14,899 bases of DNA, from contig CALDHQ010000659.1 of NCBI GenBank assembly GCA_937894055.1, positions 1 to 14,899 on the forward strand. The letters are read 5' to 3'. Shown here in pieces: positions 1-7,840 of this stretch. This DNA is from an uncultured Polymorphobacter sp. Its GTDB lineage: Bacteria; Pseudomonadota; Alphaproteobacteria; Sphingomonadales; Sphingomonadaceae. The notes below the pieces were generated by a model, which was not told the DNA's origin, ran no database searches, and saw only the letters and a list, made by a program, of their open reading frames with translations. A program made the translations under genes and the position numbers. Numbering within the stretch: position 1 is the stretch's first letter; each line of letters starts with the position of its first letter.

Positions 1-1
1 G

Positions 2-277
2 GCCGACGTCAAAATCCCCGTGCAGCTATGGCAGGGCGCCGCCGATGACCGCGTGCCCTACGCCACCAACGCCGGCGTCATCCGGCAACTCCTGCCGCAG
101 CCGCCCGAATTCCACAGCGTGCCGGGCGCCGTGCATCTGAGCTTTCTGACGCCCTGTGGCCTGATCGGCCCGCCACCGCTGTGCACCGACCCCGCTGGCT
201 TCGACCGCAAGGCCTTCCACCGCGATTTCAACGCGCAGATCGTGGCGTTCTTCGAGGCCAACCTGCCGAAACGCTGA
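2..277 (+). CDS. alpha/beta hydrolase (prolyl oligopeptidase/dienelactone hydrolase-like), C-terminal end only
   Basis: The reading frame is open from the first complete codon (position 2) to the TGA at 275-277, so this is the 3' end (91 residues) of a gene that starts outside the window. The visible part fits the C-terminal third of a serine alpha/beta hydrolase. The segment VQLWQGAADDRVPYATN is the usual strand plus acid-residue loop (GAADDRV, Asp acid candidate), and GAVHLSFL supplies the likely catalytic His about 30 residues later. The nucleophile elbow would lie upstream and is not visible. Two cysteines (CGLIGPPPLC) could form a disulfide, which would suit an exported enzyme. The GTG at 20 is an internal valine, not a start. 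The substrate cannot be told from this fragment. The gene converges with the hydratase gene across a palindromic repeat. Confidence 0.62.
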   Translation, partial: ADVKIPVQLWQGAADDRVPYATNAGVIRQLLPQPPEFHSVPGAVHLSFLTPCGLIGPPPLCTDPAGFDRKAFHRDFNAQIVAFFEANLPKR

Positions 278-287
278 GCGGAGTCAC

Positions 288-379
288 AGAGCCTCCGGCG
301 GGCAGGCCTGAGGCCTGCACCCATTTGTTATGCGCTCTTCAATCGGGTGCAGGCGTCACGCCTGCCCGCCGGAGGCTCT
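288..379. repeat. structured intergenic palindrome, family 1, copy A
   Basis: This 92-base imperfect palindrome fills the gap between the convergent hydrolase and hydratase genes; its right end abuts the hydratase stop codon (TTA at 380). Outer arms AGAGCCTCCGGCGG (288-301) and its exact complement (366-379) enclose two side hairpins and an inner stem. Hairpin 1 is GCAGGC-CTGAG-GCCTGC at 302-318, and hairpin 2 is GCAGGC-GTCAC-GCCTGC at 349-365. The inner stem is ACCC/GGGT, closing a 22-base loop (323-344). The same bases could also pair as one long stem with a 5x5 internal loop. It recurs at 1185-1276 and 10678-10749, with a short form at 7841-7880. In this position it may act as a two-way transcription stop, but it has only a weak T-run (TCTTTA) after the right arm. 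Confidence 0.9.
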
Positions 380-1156
380 TTACTGCGTGCGGCCGCGTTC
401 GACGACAGCGAGGCGTGCGGCTTCGACGGCACCCGGCGTGACCGCGGCATTGGCGGCCGACGAGCGCTTGTGCTCGATGGCCATGCCGTCGGCGAGCGTG
501 GCGCCATAGCCGTCGTCGATCAGGCGCTTGTAGGCGCGCACGAAGCCGGTATCGACTTGCGCCATTTCGGACGCCAGTTTGCGCGCCGCGGGCATCAGCT
601 CGTCGGCGGCGAAGACGCGGTTGACGAGGCCCCATTTCTCGGCGGTCGCGGCGTCGAGGAAGTTGCCGCTGAACGACAGTTCCTTGGCACGATACGGCCC
701 GACGAGGCGCGACAGTTTCTGGCTGAGTCCCCAGCCCGGCATGACGCCGACGCGCGCATGCGTATCGGCAAAGCGCGCGTTCTCGCTGGCGAGCAGCACG
801 TCGCAGGCCAGCGCCAGTTCGAAGCCGCCGGTGATGGCGACGCCGTTGATCGCGCCGATGACCGGCTTGCTGCATTGTTCGATGGCGCGCACCGGGTTGC
901 TGTCGGGGCTCTGGTCGTTGGCGGCGCTCAGGCCCTGCTGGCCAAGTTCCTTGAGGTCGAGCCCGGCCGTAAACGCGCGCGTGCCGGCGCCGGTCAGGAT
1001 GACGACGCGGACATTGTCATCGGCATCGACCGCGCGCATCGCCTTCGCGAGTTCGATGCGCAGCGCCTGCGACAGTGCATTCATCGCCTGCGGGCGGTTC
1101 AGCGTAACAATGGCAACGCCGTCGGCGACTTCGATGGTGACGATGGATTCAGACAT
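380..1156 (-). CDS. enoyl-CoA hydratase/isomerase family protein (crotonase superfamily)
   Basis: A 258-residue protein of normal crotonase length. It would act on enoyl-CoA thioesters in the cytoplasm, as in the hydration step of beta-oxidation. The fold is clear: N-terminal strands ending VTLNRPQAMNAL (16-28), the oxyanion-hole segment AFTAGLDL (61-68), and the second oxyanion and catalytic region GAINGVAITGGFELALACD (101-119). The first catalytic glutamate is present (E113), but the position of the second one is His133 (FADTHARVG). This exchange occurs in some EchA-like members, so true hydratase activity is not certain. The ATG at 1156 is chosen over an in-frame upstream start at 1234 because that extension runs through a repeat and because GGGG lies about eight bases upstream of 1156. 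It follows the acyl-CoA synthetase gene by 124 bases containing repeat copy B, and the two probably share a transcript and a pathway. Confidence 0.92.
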   Translation of the reverse strand: MSESIVTIEVADGVAIVTLNRPQAMNALSQALRIELAKAMRAVDADDNVRVVILTGAGTRAFTAGLDLKELGQQGLSAANDQSPDSNPVRAIEQCSKPVIGAINGVAITGGFELALACDVLLASENARFADTHARVGVMPGWGLSQKLSRLVGPYRAKELSFSGNFLDAATAEKWGLVNRVFAADELMPAARKLASEMAQVDTGFVRAYKRLIDDGYGATLADGMAIEHKRSSAANAAVTPGAVEAARLAVVERGRTQ

Positions 1157-1184
1157 GATTTTCCCCAAGAAAATGAAACGATTT

Positions 1185-1276
1185 AGAGCCTCCGGCGGGC
1201 AGGCCTGAGGCCTGCACCCATTTGAAGAGCGCATAATAATTGGGTGCAGGGGTCACCCCTGCCCGCCGGAGGCTCT
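1185..1276. repeat. structured intergenic palindrome, family 1, copy B
   Basis: A 92-base copy of the element at 288-379, here between two co-oriented genes (acyl-CoA synthetase and hydratase). The outer arms (1185-1198, 1263-1276) are identical to copy A. Hairpin 1 (1199-1215) is GCAGGC-CTGAG-GCCTGC as in copy A. Hairpin 2 (1246-1262) is GCAGGG-GTCAC-CCCTGC, so both sides of one base pair have changed together. The 22-base loop (1220-1241) contains TTGAAGAGCGCATAA, the exact reverse complement of the loop core of copy A, while the CTGAG and GTCAC tips keep the same left-right order. Being inside a likely operon, it could affect mRNA decay or read-through rather than simply end transcription. 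Confidence 0.9.
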
Positions 1277-1280
1277 TCGC

Positions 1281-3083
1281 TTAGCCGTACAACTTGTCCA
1301 GCCGCTCGGCGTAGATCTGCTTGAGCACGTGCCGGCGGATTTTGAGGCTTGGCGTCATCTGCAGGTTTTCGACCGTGAACGGTGCATCGGCGATGATGAC
1401 GCGGCGGACCTTTTCGACTGTCGCGATGCTGGCGTTGACGCGGTCGACGGCGGCCATCACCGCGCGGTGGAATTCGGGTTCGTCCTTCAGCTTGGCGGGG
1501 TCGGTGGGCATGCCCTTTTCGCGCGCCCAGCTCATCGCCCATTCGGGATCGGGGACGACGACGCCGACCAGATACGGCCGGCGGTCACCATAGACCATCG
1601 CCTGGACGATTTCGGTCTGCAGCGTCAGCATGCCTTCGACGCGTTGCGGCGCGACATTGTCGCCCTTGTCGTTGACGATGATGTCCTTCTTGCGGTCGGT
1701 GATGACGATGTGGCCGTCTTCGTCGATATGGCCGATGTCGCCGGTCAGCAGCCAGCCGTCCTGCAGGACCTTGGCGGTGTCTTCCTCGTTCTGCCAATAG
1801 CCGTGCATGACCAGTTCGCCGCGCACCAGGATTTCGCCGTCGGCGGCAATCTTGACTTCGACGCCGTCGAGCACCGGGCCGACGGTGTGGATCTTGATGC
1901 GGCGGCTCGGGCGGTTGCACGAAATCAGCGGCGCGGCTTCGGTCTGGCCGTAGCCCTGCAGCAGTTTGATGCCGAGCGATTCGAAGAACAGCCCGACTTC
2001 GGGGTTGAGCGGCGCGCCGCCCGACACCAGCGCCTTGAGGTTGCCGCCGAAGCGCTGCTGGACCTTGTGGCGCACCGTCTTGTCGAGCAGCGCGTCGAAC
2101 GGCCGCTCCCAGAACGGCAGTCCCTGGTTCTCGTAGCGTTTGCGGCCCAGCCGCATCGCCTGGTTGAACATCACGACGGCGATGCCGCCCTGCTTTTCGA
2201 TGGTCTTGACGATGCGCGCGCGCAGCACTTCGAACAGCCGCGGCACGACGACCATCAGCGTCGGCTTGACCTCCTCCATGTTGGCGGCGAGCTTTTCGAG
2301 GCCTTCGGCGTAATAGATGCTGGCGCCGAGCCCGATCGGCACGAACTGGCCGCAGGTGTGTTCATAGGCGTGGCTCAGCGGCAGGAACGACAGGAAGCTG
2401 TCGGGGTCGGGCGGGAAGTCTTCGGCGATGACGCGGATGGCGCTGGCGACGTTGCACAGGATGGCGCCGTGGTGCTGGCGCACGCCGCGCGGCGCGCCGC
2501 CGGTGCCCGAGGTGTAGATCAGGCAGGCTAGGTCGCCGCGCTGCGCGGTTTGTGCGGCGCGCGTGGCGGTGACATCGGCGGGGTTTTCAGCAATCAGCGT
2601 TTGCCACTGGTGCAGCGTCGCGCCGCTTTCCTGGCCGATGCGCAGCGCCTCGATGCCGATGACGGTGCGGCATTCCTTCGAGCGGTAGACGGCGGCGAGC
2701 AAGGTCTTGGCGAGCTTGGTCGTCGAGACAATGGCGGCGACGGCGCCACTATCATCGAGGACGTGGAGATGGTCGGATTCGGTGTTGGTGATGTAGGTCG
2801 GCACCGTCACAGCGCCGGCGGCCATGATGGCGAGGTCGGCGAGGCACCATTCGGGGCGGTTTTCGCTGACCAGCATGACGCGGTCGCCGGGCTTGATGCC
2901 GATGGCGCGCAGGCCAGCCGCGAGGCTCGACACGGTTTCGGCGGCCTGGCGCCACGAAATCGGCACCCAGGCACCTTCGTGCTTGTGCGCCAGCATCACC
3001 GCGTCGCCAAGCCGTTCGGCCTGATCGAAGAACATCGTGACCAGATTGGGCCAGTTCGCGCACTTTTCGGCCGAGGTCAGCAT
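1281..3083 (-). CDS. AMP-forming long-chain acyl-CoA synthetase (AMP-dependent synthetase/ligase)
   Basis: A 600-residue member of the ANL adenylating superfamily, of a length typical of FadD15-like long-chain fatty acid:CoA ligases. It activates a carboxylic acid with ATP and transfers it to CoA, probably at the inner face of the membrane. Signatures in order: P-loop YTSGTGGAPRGV (190-201), SFLPLSHAYEH (232-242), GYGQTEAAP (377-385), TGDIGHID (447-454), DRKKDII (463-469), and the C-terminal lysine region TPSLKIRR with K581 as the likely adenylation lysine. The P-loop has Arg where the textbook motif has Lys, a conservative change. The ATG at 3083 has GGGAG seven bases upstream. It lies 33 bases after the gamma-glutamyltransferase gene and precedes the hydratase gene, consistent with fatty-acid degradation. 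Chain-length preference cannot be read from sequence. Confidence 0.93.
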   Translation of the reverse strand: MLTSAEKCANWPNLVTMFFDQAERLGDAVMLAHKHEGAWVPISWRQAAETVSSLAAGLRAIGIKPGDRVMLVSENRPEWCLADLAIMAAGAVTVPTYITNTESDHLHVLDDSGAVAAIVSTTKLAKTLLAAVYRSKECRTVIGIEALRIGQESGATLHQWQTLIAENPADVTATRAAQTAQRGDLACLIYTSGTGGAPRGVRQHHGAILCNVASAIRVIAEDFPPDPDSFLSFLPLSHAYEHTCGQFVPIGLGASIYYAEGLEKLAANMEEVKPTLMVVVPRLFEVLRARIVKTIEKQGGIAVVMFNQAMRLGRKRYENQGLPFWERPFDALLDKTVRHKVQQRFGGNLKALVSGGAPLNPEVGLFFESLGIKLLQGYGQTEAAPLISCNRPSRRIKIHTVGPVLDGVEVKIAADGEILVRGELVMHGYWQNEEDTAKVLQDGWLLTGDIGHIDEDGHIVITDRKKDIIVNDKGDNVAPQRVEGMLTLQTEIVQAMVYGDRRPYLVGVVVPDPEWAMSWAREKGMPTDPAKLKDEPEFHRAVMAAVDRVNASIATVEKVRRVIIADAPFTVENLQMTPSLKIRRHVLKQIYAERLDKLYG

Positions 3084-3116
3084 GCCGTCGCTCCCGCAGT
3101 TATTATTATCGGCTCG

Positions 3117-4841
3117 TTATAACCCGAGCGCGACGCCTTCGCTACGCGGGTCTGCACCGCCGCGCCAGCCGCCGGCGACGCGTTCGATGCCGTTGGCCTT
3201 GTAGGGCAGTGCCGTCACGGTAATCTCGCTGTGGCCGAGCGCCTTGAGTTGCGGGATCATCGCTGCCAGCGGCGCGCCCTGCGGGCTCGATTCGATGATC
3301 AGCCGGTCGCCGAACACCATCATCACGGGCATTGCGATCGCGTCCTGCACCGGCTTTTTCCAGTCGAGCACCGCGATGATCGATTTCGCCACCTGTGCCG
3401 GAATCGTCGGGCCACCGGCGGCACCGATCGACAGCAGCACGCGTCCCTTGGCATCATAGACGATGGTCGGCGTCATCGACGAGCGCGGGCGCTTACCGGG
3501 CTCGACGCGGTTGGCGACGGGGATGCCGTCCACCACCGGAATGAAATCGAAATCAGTGAGTTCGTTGTTGAGCACGAAGCCGCCCGAGAGCAGCCCCGAG
3601 CCGAACGAGCCTTCGACCGTCGAGGTCAGGGACGCCACATTGCCGCGCGCGTCGACCGCCGAGAAATGCGATGTCGAGGGCACTTCGTTGCTGGTGCCGG
3701 CCTTGCGTGGCGGGGCACCGCGCGGGCGCCCGGCGCTGACCGTCGCCATGGTGCCGGTGGCGCTGATCAGATTGCTGCGGCCGCGGATATAGCTGGCGTC
3801 AATGAGCCCTGCGGTCGGCACCTGCACGAAGTCGGGGTCACCGACGAATGCAGCGCGGTCGGCAAACGCCAGCCGTTCGCTTTCCGCCAGCAGATGCCAG
3901 GTGACGGGGTTTTCGGCACCAAGCGTGGCGAGGTCGAAGCGCTGGAGCTGGCCCAGAATCTGAATGACCGCGATGCCGCCCGATGACGGCGGCCCCATGC
4001 TGCACACCTTGTAGCTGCGGTACTTGCCGCACACCGCCGGCCGCGCCTTGGCGGTGTAGCCCGCGACATCGGCGCGCGTCATCCCCGACGGGTTCATCGT
4101 CGAGGTGGTGACGGCGGCGACCAGCGCGTCGGCATTGGGGCCGGTGTAGAACGCCTTGGGGCCAGCGGCGGCAATGGCTTCCAACGTGCGCGCCAGTGGC
4201 TCGTTGACGATGCGGGTGCCGACCGGTTTGGGGCTGCCGTCGGGTAGCAAATACAGCGCTGCGCCTTCGCGGGTGCGCGCGAGATTCTTCGCTTGGCCTG
4301 CCACCGCAGTTGCCATGCGCGGCGACATGACAAAGCCGCCGCGCGCCAGTGCAATCGCCGGCTCGAACAGCTTGGCCCAGGGCAGCGTGCCGAGTTTGGC
4401 GTGCGCCATCGCCAGCATCGCGATGTTGCCGGGGACGCCGACGCTCTTGCCACCGGGCTTGGCGGCGCTGCCGGCGAGCGGCTTGCCATCGGCGCCGAGG
4501 AACATTGTCGGCGTGGCGGATGCGGGGGCGGTCTCTCGCCCATCGAAGCTCAGCACGCCGCCGCTGGCGGGCTGATAGACCAGCAGGCCGCCGCCGCCGA
4601 TACCCGAGGATTGCGGCTCGACCACCGACAGCGCCAGCAAGGTCGCGGCGCTGGCGTCGAACGCCGAGCCGCCGGCGCGCAGCATCGCGACACCGGCTTC
4701 GGCCGCGCGGTAGTCGGCTGCGGAAACCATCGCCGTGGACGCGCCGGCGACCGAAGTGGCAGCAGTGGTCGCAGGCGGGGCAACAGGTGTCGTCGCGCAC
4801 GCCGATAACAGCAGCGCCGCCAGCAAAATCGGACCCTTCAT
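3117..4841 (-). CDS. ggt: gamma-glutamyltransferase, lipoprotein form
   Basis: A 574-residue proenzyme of the Ntn-hydrolase family that cleaves the gamma-glutamyl bond of glutathione and related compounds. The N-terminus is a lipoprotein signal (MKGPILLAALLLSAC, lipobox LSAC, lipidated Cys15), followed by an Ala/Thr/Pro-rich linker, so the enzyme is probably membrane-tethered in the periplasm. Family marks are FDGRETAP (99-106, substrate-binding Arg102), the C-x8-C and MGPPSSGG segment (271-289), and the autocleavage site TSHFSAVD, where Thr390 should become the N-terminal nucleophile of the small subunit. GNVASLTST (400-408), RPRSSMTPT (451-459, oxyanion serines) and GAAGGPTIP (473-481) follow. 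The start at 4841 is preferred over an in-frame one at 4883 because it places the signal peptide at the N-terminus and has GGGGAG just upstream. It sits 50 bases after pyrD. Confidence 0.92.
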   Translation of the reverse strand: MKGPILLAALLLSACATTPVAPPATTAATSVAGASTAMVSAADYRAAEAGVAMLRAGGSAFDASAATLLALSVVEPQSSGIGGGGLLVYQPASGGVLSFDGRETAPASATPTMFLGADGKPLAGSAAKPGGKSVGVPGNIAMLAMAHAKLGTLPWAKLFEPAIALARGGFVMSPRMATAVAGQAKNLARTREGAALYLLPDGSPKPVGTRIVNEPLARTLEAIAAAGPKAFYTGPNADALVAAVTTSTMNPSGMTRADVAGYTAKARPAVCGKYRSYKVCSMGPPSSGGIAVIQILGQLQRFDLATLGAENPVTWHLLAESERLAFADRAAFVGDPDFVQVPTAGLIDASYIRGRSNLISATGTMATVSAGRPRGAPPRKAGTSNEVPSTSHFSAVDARGNVASLTSTVEGSFGSGLLSGGFVLNNELTDFDFIPVVDGIPVANRVEPGKRPRSSMTPTIVYDAKGRVLLSIGAAGGPTIPAQVAKSIIAVLDWKKPVQDAIAMPVMMVFGDRLIIESSPQGAPLAAMIPQLKALGHSEITVTALPYKANGIERVAGGWRGGADPRSEGVALGL

Positions 4842-4891
4842 ACGCTCCCCCGGTCGTTGGCCGCGCGCAACGCTGCGCGGCAATCGTATCG

Positions 4892-5923
4892 TCAGCTGTC
4901 TACCCCTACCGCTTCGGAAACGCGACGGAAACCATCACGTCGCAGCAGGCGCACCAGGTCGCGCTTGATATCGTTGATCAGCTCGGGGCCCTTGTAGACC
5001 AGCCCGGTGTAGAGCTGGACGAGGCTCGCGCCGGCGCGGATCTTGGCATAGGCATCGGCGCCGCTGGAAATGCCGCCGACGCCGATCAGCGGCAGCTTGC
5101 CGCCGGTGGCGCGACGGAAATCGCGCAAAATCGCCGTCGAGCGTTCCATCAGCGGCTTGCCCGACATGCCGCCGGTTTCGTCGGCGTTTTTGCTGGTTAG
5201 CCCGTCACGCGACAGCGTGGTGTTTGAAATGATCAGCCCGTCGATCCCCGAACCGGTGATGACATCGGCGATATCGGCGACATCTTCGGGCTGCAGGTCG
5301 GGCGCAACCTTGACGAACAGCGGCAGCAGCAGCGGGCCGCGTGCGGCGATGACGGCGCTGACCAGCCGCGTCAGCTCGGCGCGGTCCTGCAGCGCGCGCA
5401 GGCCCGGCGTGTTGGGCGAGGAGATGTTGACGGTGATGTAGCTCGCCCAGCGCCCCATGCCGCGCACGCCGGTGGCATAGTCGCGGATGCGGTCGACGCT
5501 GTCCTTGTTGGCGCCGACATTGACACCGACCTGGCCGGGCAGGCCGTGGCGGGCCGCCAGCCGGTCGCGCACTGCCTCGAGCCCTTCGTTGTTGAAGCCG
5601 AGCCGGTTGATGACGGCTTCGTCCTCGCGCAGCCGGAAGATGCGCGGGCGCGGGTTGCCCTCCTGCGGCTCGGGCGTGACGGTGCCGACTTCGGCGAACC
5701 CGAAGCCCAGCCGCAGCATGTCATCGGGGACTTCGGCGTTCTTGTCGAAGCCCGCGGCGATGCCGACCGGATTGGGAAACGTCAGCCCGGCGACCGTTGT
5801 CGACAGCATCGGGTCATCGGGCCTGGCGGTTTTGCCCATCCCCATGCCGACCGCTGCGAGCGTCAGCCGATGCGCGCGCTCGGCATCGAGGAGGAACAAC
5901 AGGGGTCGCAAGAGTCGAAACAT
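4892..5923 (-). CDS. pyrD: dihydroorotate dehydrogenase (quinone), class 2
   Basis: A 343-residue flavoenzyme that oxidises dihydroorotate to orotate with quinone as acceptor, the fourth step of UMP synthesis. The amphipathic N-terminus (FRLLRPLLFLLDAERAH) is the membrane-associating extension of class 2 enzymes, which separates it from cytosolic class 1. The FMN/TIM-barrel signatures are present: PNPVGIAAGFDKN (50-62), VGTVTPEPQEGNPRPR (79-94), INRLGFNNEG (105-114), NISSPNTPG (166-174) with catalytic Ser169, FVKVAPD (203-209), IISNTTLSR (231-239), GGMSGKPL (251-258), IGVGGISSG (280-288) and VQLYTGLVYKG (302-312). The start at 5923 is chosen because family members begin with this helix; the in-frame start at 5971 would add 16 non-family residues. 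It is the first gene of a probable pyrD-ggt-synthetase-hydratase unit. Confidence 0.96.
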   Translation of the reverse strand: MFRLLRPLLFLLDAERAHRLTLAAVGMGMGKTARPDDPMLSTTVAGLTFPNPVGIAAGFDKNAEVPDDMLRLGFGFAEVGTVTPEPQEGNPRPRIFRLREDEAVINRLGFNNEGLEAVRDRLAARHGLPGQVGVNVGANKDSVDRIRDYATGVRGMGRWASYITVNISSPNTPGLRALQDRAELTRLVSAVIAARGPLLLPLFVKVAPDLQPEDVADIADVITGSGIDGLIISNTTLSRDGLTSKNADETGGMSGKPLMERSTAILRDFRRATGGKLPLIGVGGISSGADAYAKIRAGASLVQLYTGLVYKGPELINDIKRDLVRLLRRDGFRRVSEAVGVDS

Positions 5924-5949
5924 CGGATCACCATGGCAGGCCGCTCGGG

Positions 5950-5987
5950 ACTGGTCAAAACCAGTAGCCACTTTTATGCACTGTGCA
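5950..5987. promoter_or_regulatory. paired palindromes in the pyrD/DUF885 divergent promoter gap
   Basis: The 86-base gap between the two divergent starts holds two perfect short palindromes. ACTGGT-CAAA-ACCAGT lies at 5950-5965 and TGCAC-T-GTGCA at 5977-5987. Both could be operator half-site pairs for a dimeric regulator serving one or both genes. The gap is more AT-rich than its surroundings, as expected of a promoter, but no convincing -35/-10 pair could be fixed. Short palindromes also occur by chance, so this is only a candidate. Confidence 0.3.
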
Positions 5988-6009
5988 GGTTAATTTTTTG
6001 GAGGCTCAT

Positions 6010-7830
6010 GTGTCGCGTCATCTTTTGCTCGCCGTTTCGGCGTTTGCCCTGCTCGCCGTTCCACTTTCTGCCGCACCCGCTGCGGCGCCGGCGGCCAGTA
6101 CGGCAGTCGATCAGTCGGCTGCGCTCAACGCCTTCTTTGCCGATTATGACAAGGCGGCGCTGGCGCGCTCGCCGATGCGCGCGGCGTATCGCGGGCTGAA
6201 GACCAACTATGGCAAATGGGACGACATGAGCGACGCCGCCGAAGTCGCCGACCATGACTTCGACATGAAGTGGCTCGCCGACATGCGGACGCGCTTCGCC
6301 GGCGCCAAGCTCGACCCGCAAGCCAAGCTGTCCTACGAACTGTTTGAAAAGACCATGGCGCGCCGCGACGGCGGCTTCAAATACCGCCATGACGGCTATG
6401 TCTTCGACCAGATGAACGGCGCGCAGGCCGATTATCCGGCGTTCCTGATCAACATCCACCGCGTCGATACCAAGCAGGATGCGCTCGACTATGTCGAACG
6501 CTTGAAGGGCATCGGCCCGGCGCTCGACCAGAACATTGCGGTGTCGAACGAACGCGCCAAAAACGGCGTGATGCCGCCGAAGTGGGTCTATCCGTTCGTC
6601 ATTTCGGACGCGCAGAACATCATCAAGGGCGCACCGTTCGATAATGGTCCGGATTCGGCGCTTTATGCCGACCTCAAGGAAAAGGTCGGCAAGCTCGACA
6701 TTCCGCAGGCCGAAAAGGACGCGATCATCGCCAGTGGCCGCACGGCGCTGCTGACCTCGGTCAAGCCGGTCTATGAACGTGTCATCGCCGCGATGAACGT
6801 GCAGGAACCCAACGCCGGCACCATCGACGGCGTCTGGCGCTTCAAGGACGGCGCGGCCTATTACAACGAGCGGCTGGCCAACTACACCACCACCGCAATC
6901 ACCGCCGAACAGGTGCATACGCTCGGGCTGCAGCAGGTCGCGCGCATCCATGACGAAATGCGCGCCGTGATGCGCGAGACCGGCTTCAAGGGCGACCTGC
7001 AGGCGTTCTTCAAGGAAATGCGCGGCAATCCGAAGTTCCTGCTGCCGAACACCGACGCCGGCCGCGCCGAATATCTGGCGACCGCCAATGCCGACATCAA
7101 GGAAATCGAAGCCAAGCTGCCCAACTGGTTCGGCACGCTTCCAAAGGCGGCGCTCAAGGTCAAGGCGGTCGAGCCGTTCCGCGAAAAGTCGGCGGGCAAG
7201 GCGTTCTACCAGTCTCCGGCGCCCGACGGCTCGCGGCCCGGCACCTATTACGTCAACCTGTACAATATGGGTGACATGCCGACGACCGAGATCGAGGCGC
7301 TGGCGTATCATGAAGGCGTGCCCGGCCACCATTTGCAGCTCGCCATCGCCACCGAGCTCAAGGACATCCCACCGTTCCGCAAGTTCGGCGGCTACACCGC
7401 CTATTCGGAAGGCTGGGGGCTGTATTCGGAGAAGCTGGCGAAGGACATGGGCCAGTACCGCAACCCGTATAGCGACTTCGGCCGCCTGCAGCTCGAACTC
7501 CACCGCGCGGTGCGGCTCGTTGTCGACAGCGGCATCCACTACAAGAAATGGAGCCGCGAGGACGCCATCGCCTATGCGCTGGCGAACACCGCCGAAACCC
7601 CCGGCGCGATCGAAAAGGCGATGTCGCGCTACGTCATCTTCCCCGGCCAGGCGACCGCCTACATGATCGGCCGGCTGAAGATTTCGGAGCTGCGCGCACG
7701 CGCCGAAGCGGCGCTGGGGCCGAAGTTCGACATCAAGGCATTCCACGATGTCGTGCTGACCAACGGCGCGGTGCCGCTCGACGTGCTTGAAACCAATGTC
7801 GATGCGTGGATTGCGGCGACGAAGGGCTGA
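6010..7830 (+). CDS. DUF885 family secreted metallopeptidase-like protein
   Basis: A 606-residue protein of the DUF885 (COG4805) family. It begins with a clear export signal (MSRHLLLAVSAFALLAVPLSAAPAAAPA), so it should be periplasmic or outer-surface. The zinc-site motif is YHEGVPGHHLQ, with H434, E435 and H440 in HExxxGH spacing, followed by YSEGWGLYSEKL, where E467 is the likely third metal ligand or catalytic partner. The C-terminal segment GQATAYMIGRLKI is also typical of the family. A peptidase role is expected from the motif, but the substrate is not known. The GTG at 6010 is chosen because GGAGG (6000-6004) stands five bases before it and it starts directly with the signal peptide. An earlier in-frame GTG at 5983 has no ribosome-binding site. 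It is transcribed divergently from pyrD and ends just before repeat copy C. Confidence 0.9.
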   Translation: MSRHLLLAVSAFALLAVPLSAAPAAAPAASTAVDQSAALNAFFADYDKAALARSPMRAAYRGLKTNYGKWDDMSDAAEVADHDFDMKWLADMRTRFAGAKLDPQAKLSYELFEKTMARRDGGFKYRHDGYVFDQMNGAQADYPAFLINIHRVDTKQDALDYVERLKGIGPALDQNIAVSNERAKNGVMPPKWVYPFVISDAQNIIKGAPFDNGPDSALYADLKEKVGKLDIPQAEKDAIIASGRTALLTSVKPVYERVIAAMNVQEPNAGTIDGVWRFKDGAAYYNERLANYTTTAITAEQVHTLGLQQVARIHDEMRAVMRETGFKGDLQAFFKEMRGNPKFLLPNTDAGRAEYLATANADIKEIEAKLPNWFGTLPKAALKVKAVEPFREKSAGKAFYQSPAPDGSRPGTYYVNLYNMGDMPTTEIEALAYHEGVPGHHLQLAIATELKDIPPFRKFGGYTAYSEGWGLYSEKLAKDMGQYRNPYSDFGRLQLELHRAVRLVVDSGIHYKKWSREDAIAYALANTAETPGAIEKAMSRYVIFPGQATAYMIGRLKISELRARAEAALGPKFDIKAFHDVVLTNGAVPLDVLETNVDAWIAATKG

Positions 7831-7840
7831 TAGCAAAAGA

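Noticed and set aside
288..379. Classical rho-independent terminator for the hydrolase and hydratase genes
   Set aside because: The stem is strong but lacks a proper T-tract on either side, and copies B and D of the same element lie inside likely operons. It is reported as a repeat with only possible termination function.
1329..2531. A 400-codon open frame on the plus strand opposite the acyl-CoA synthetase
   Set aside because: Low-complexity, Asp/Val/Arg-rich translation typical of antisense frames; the true gene on the minus strand is unambiguous.
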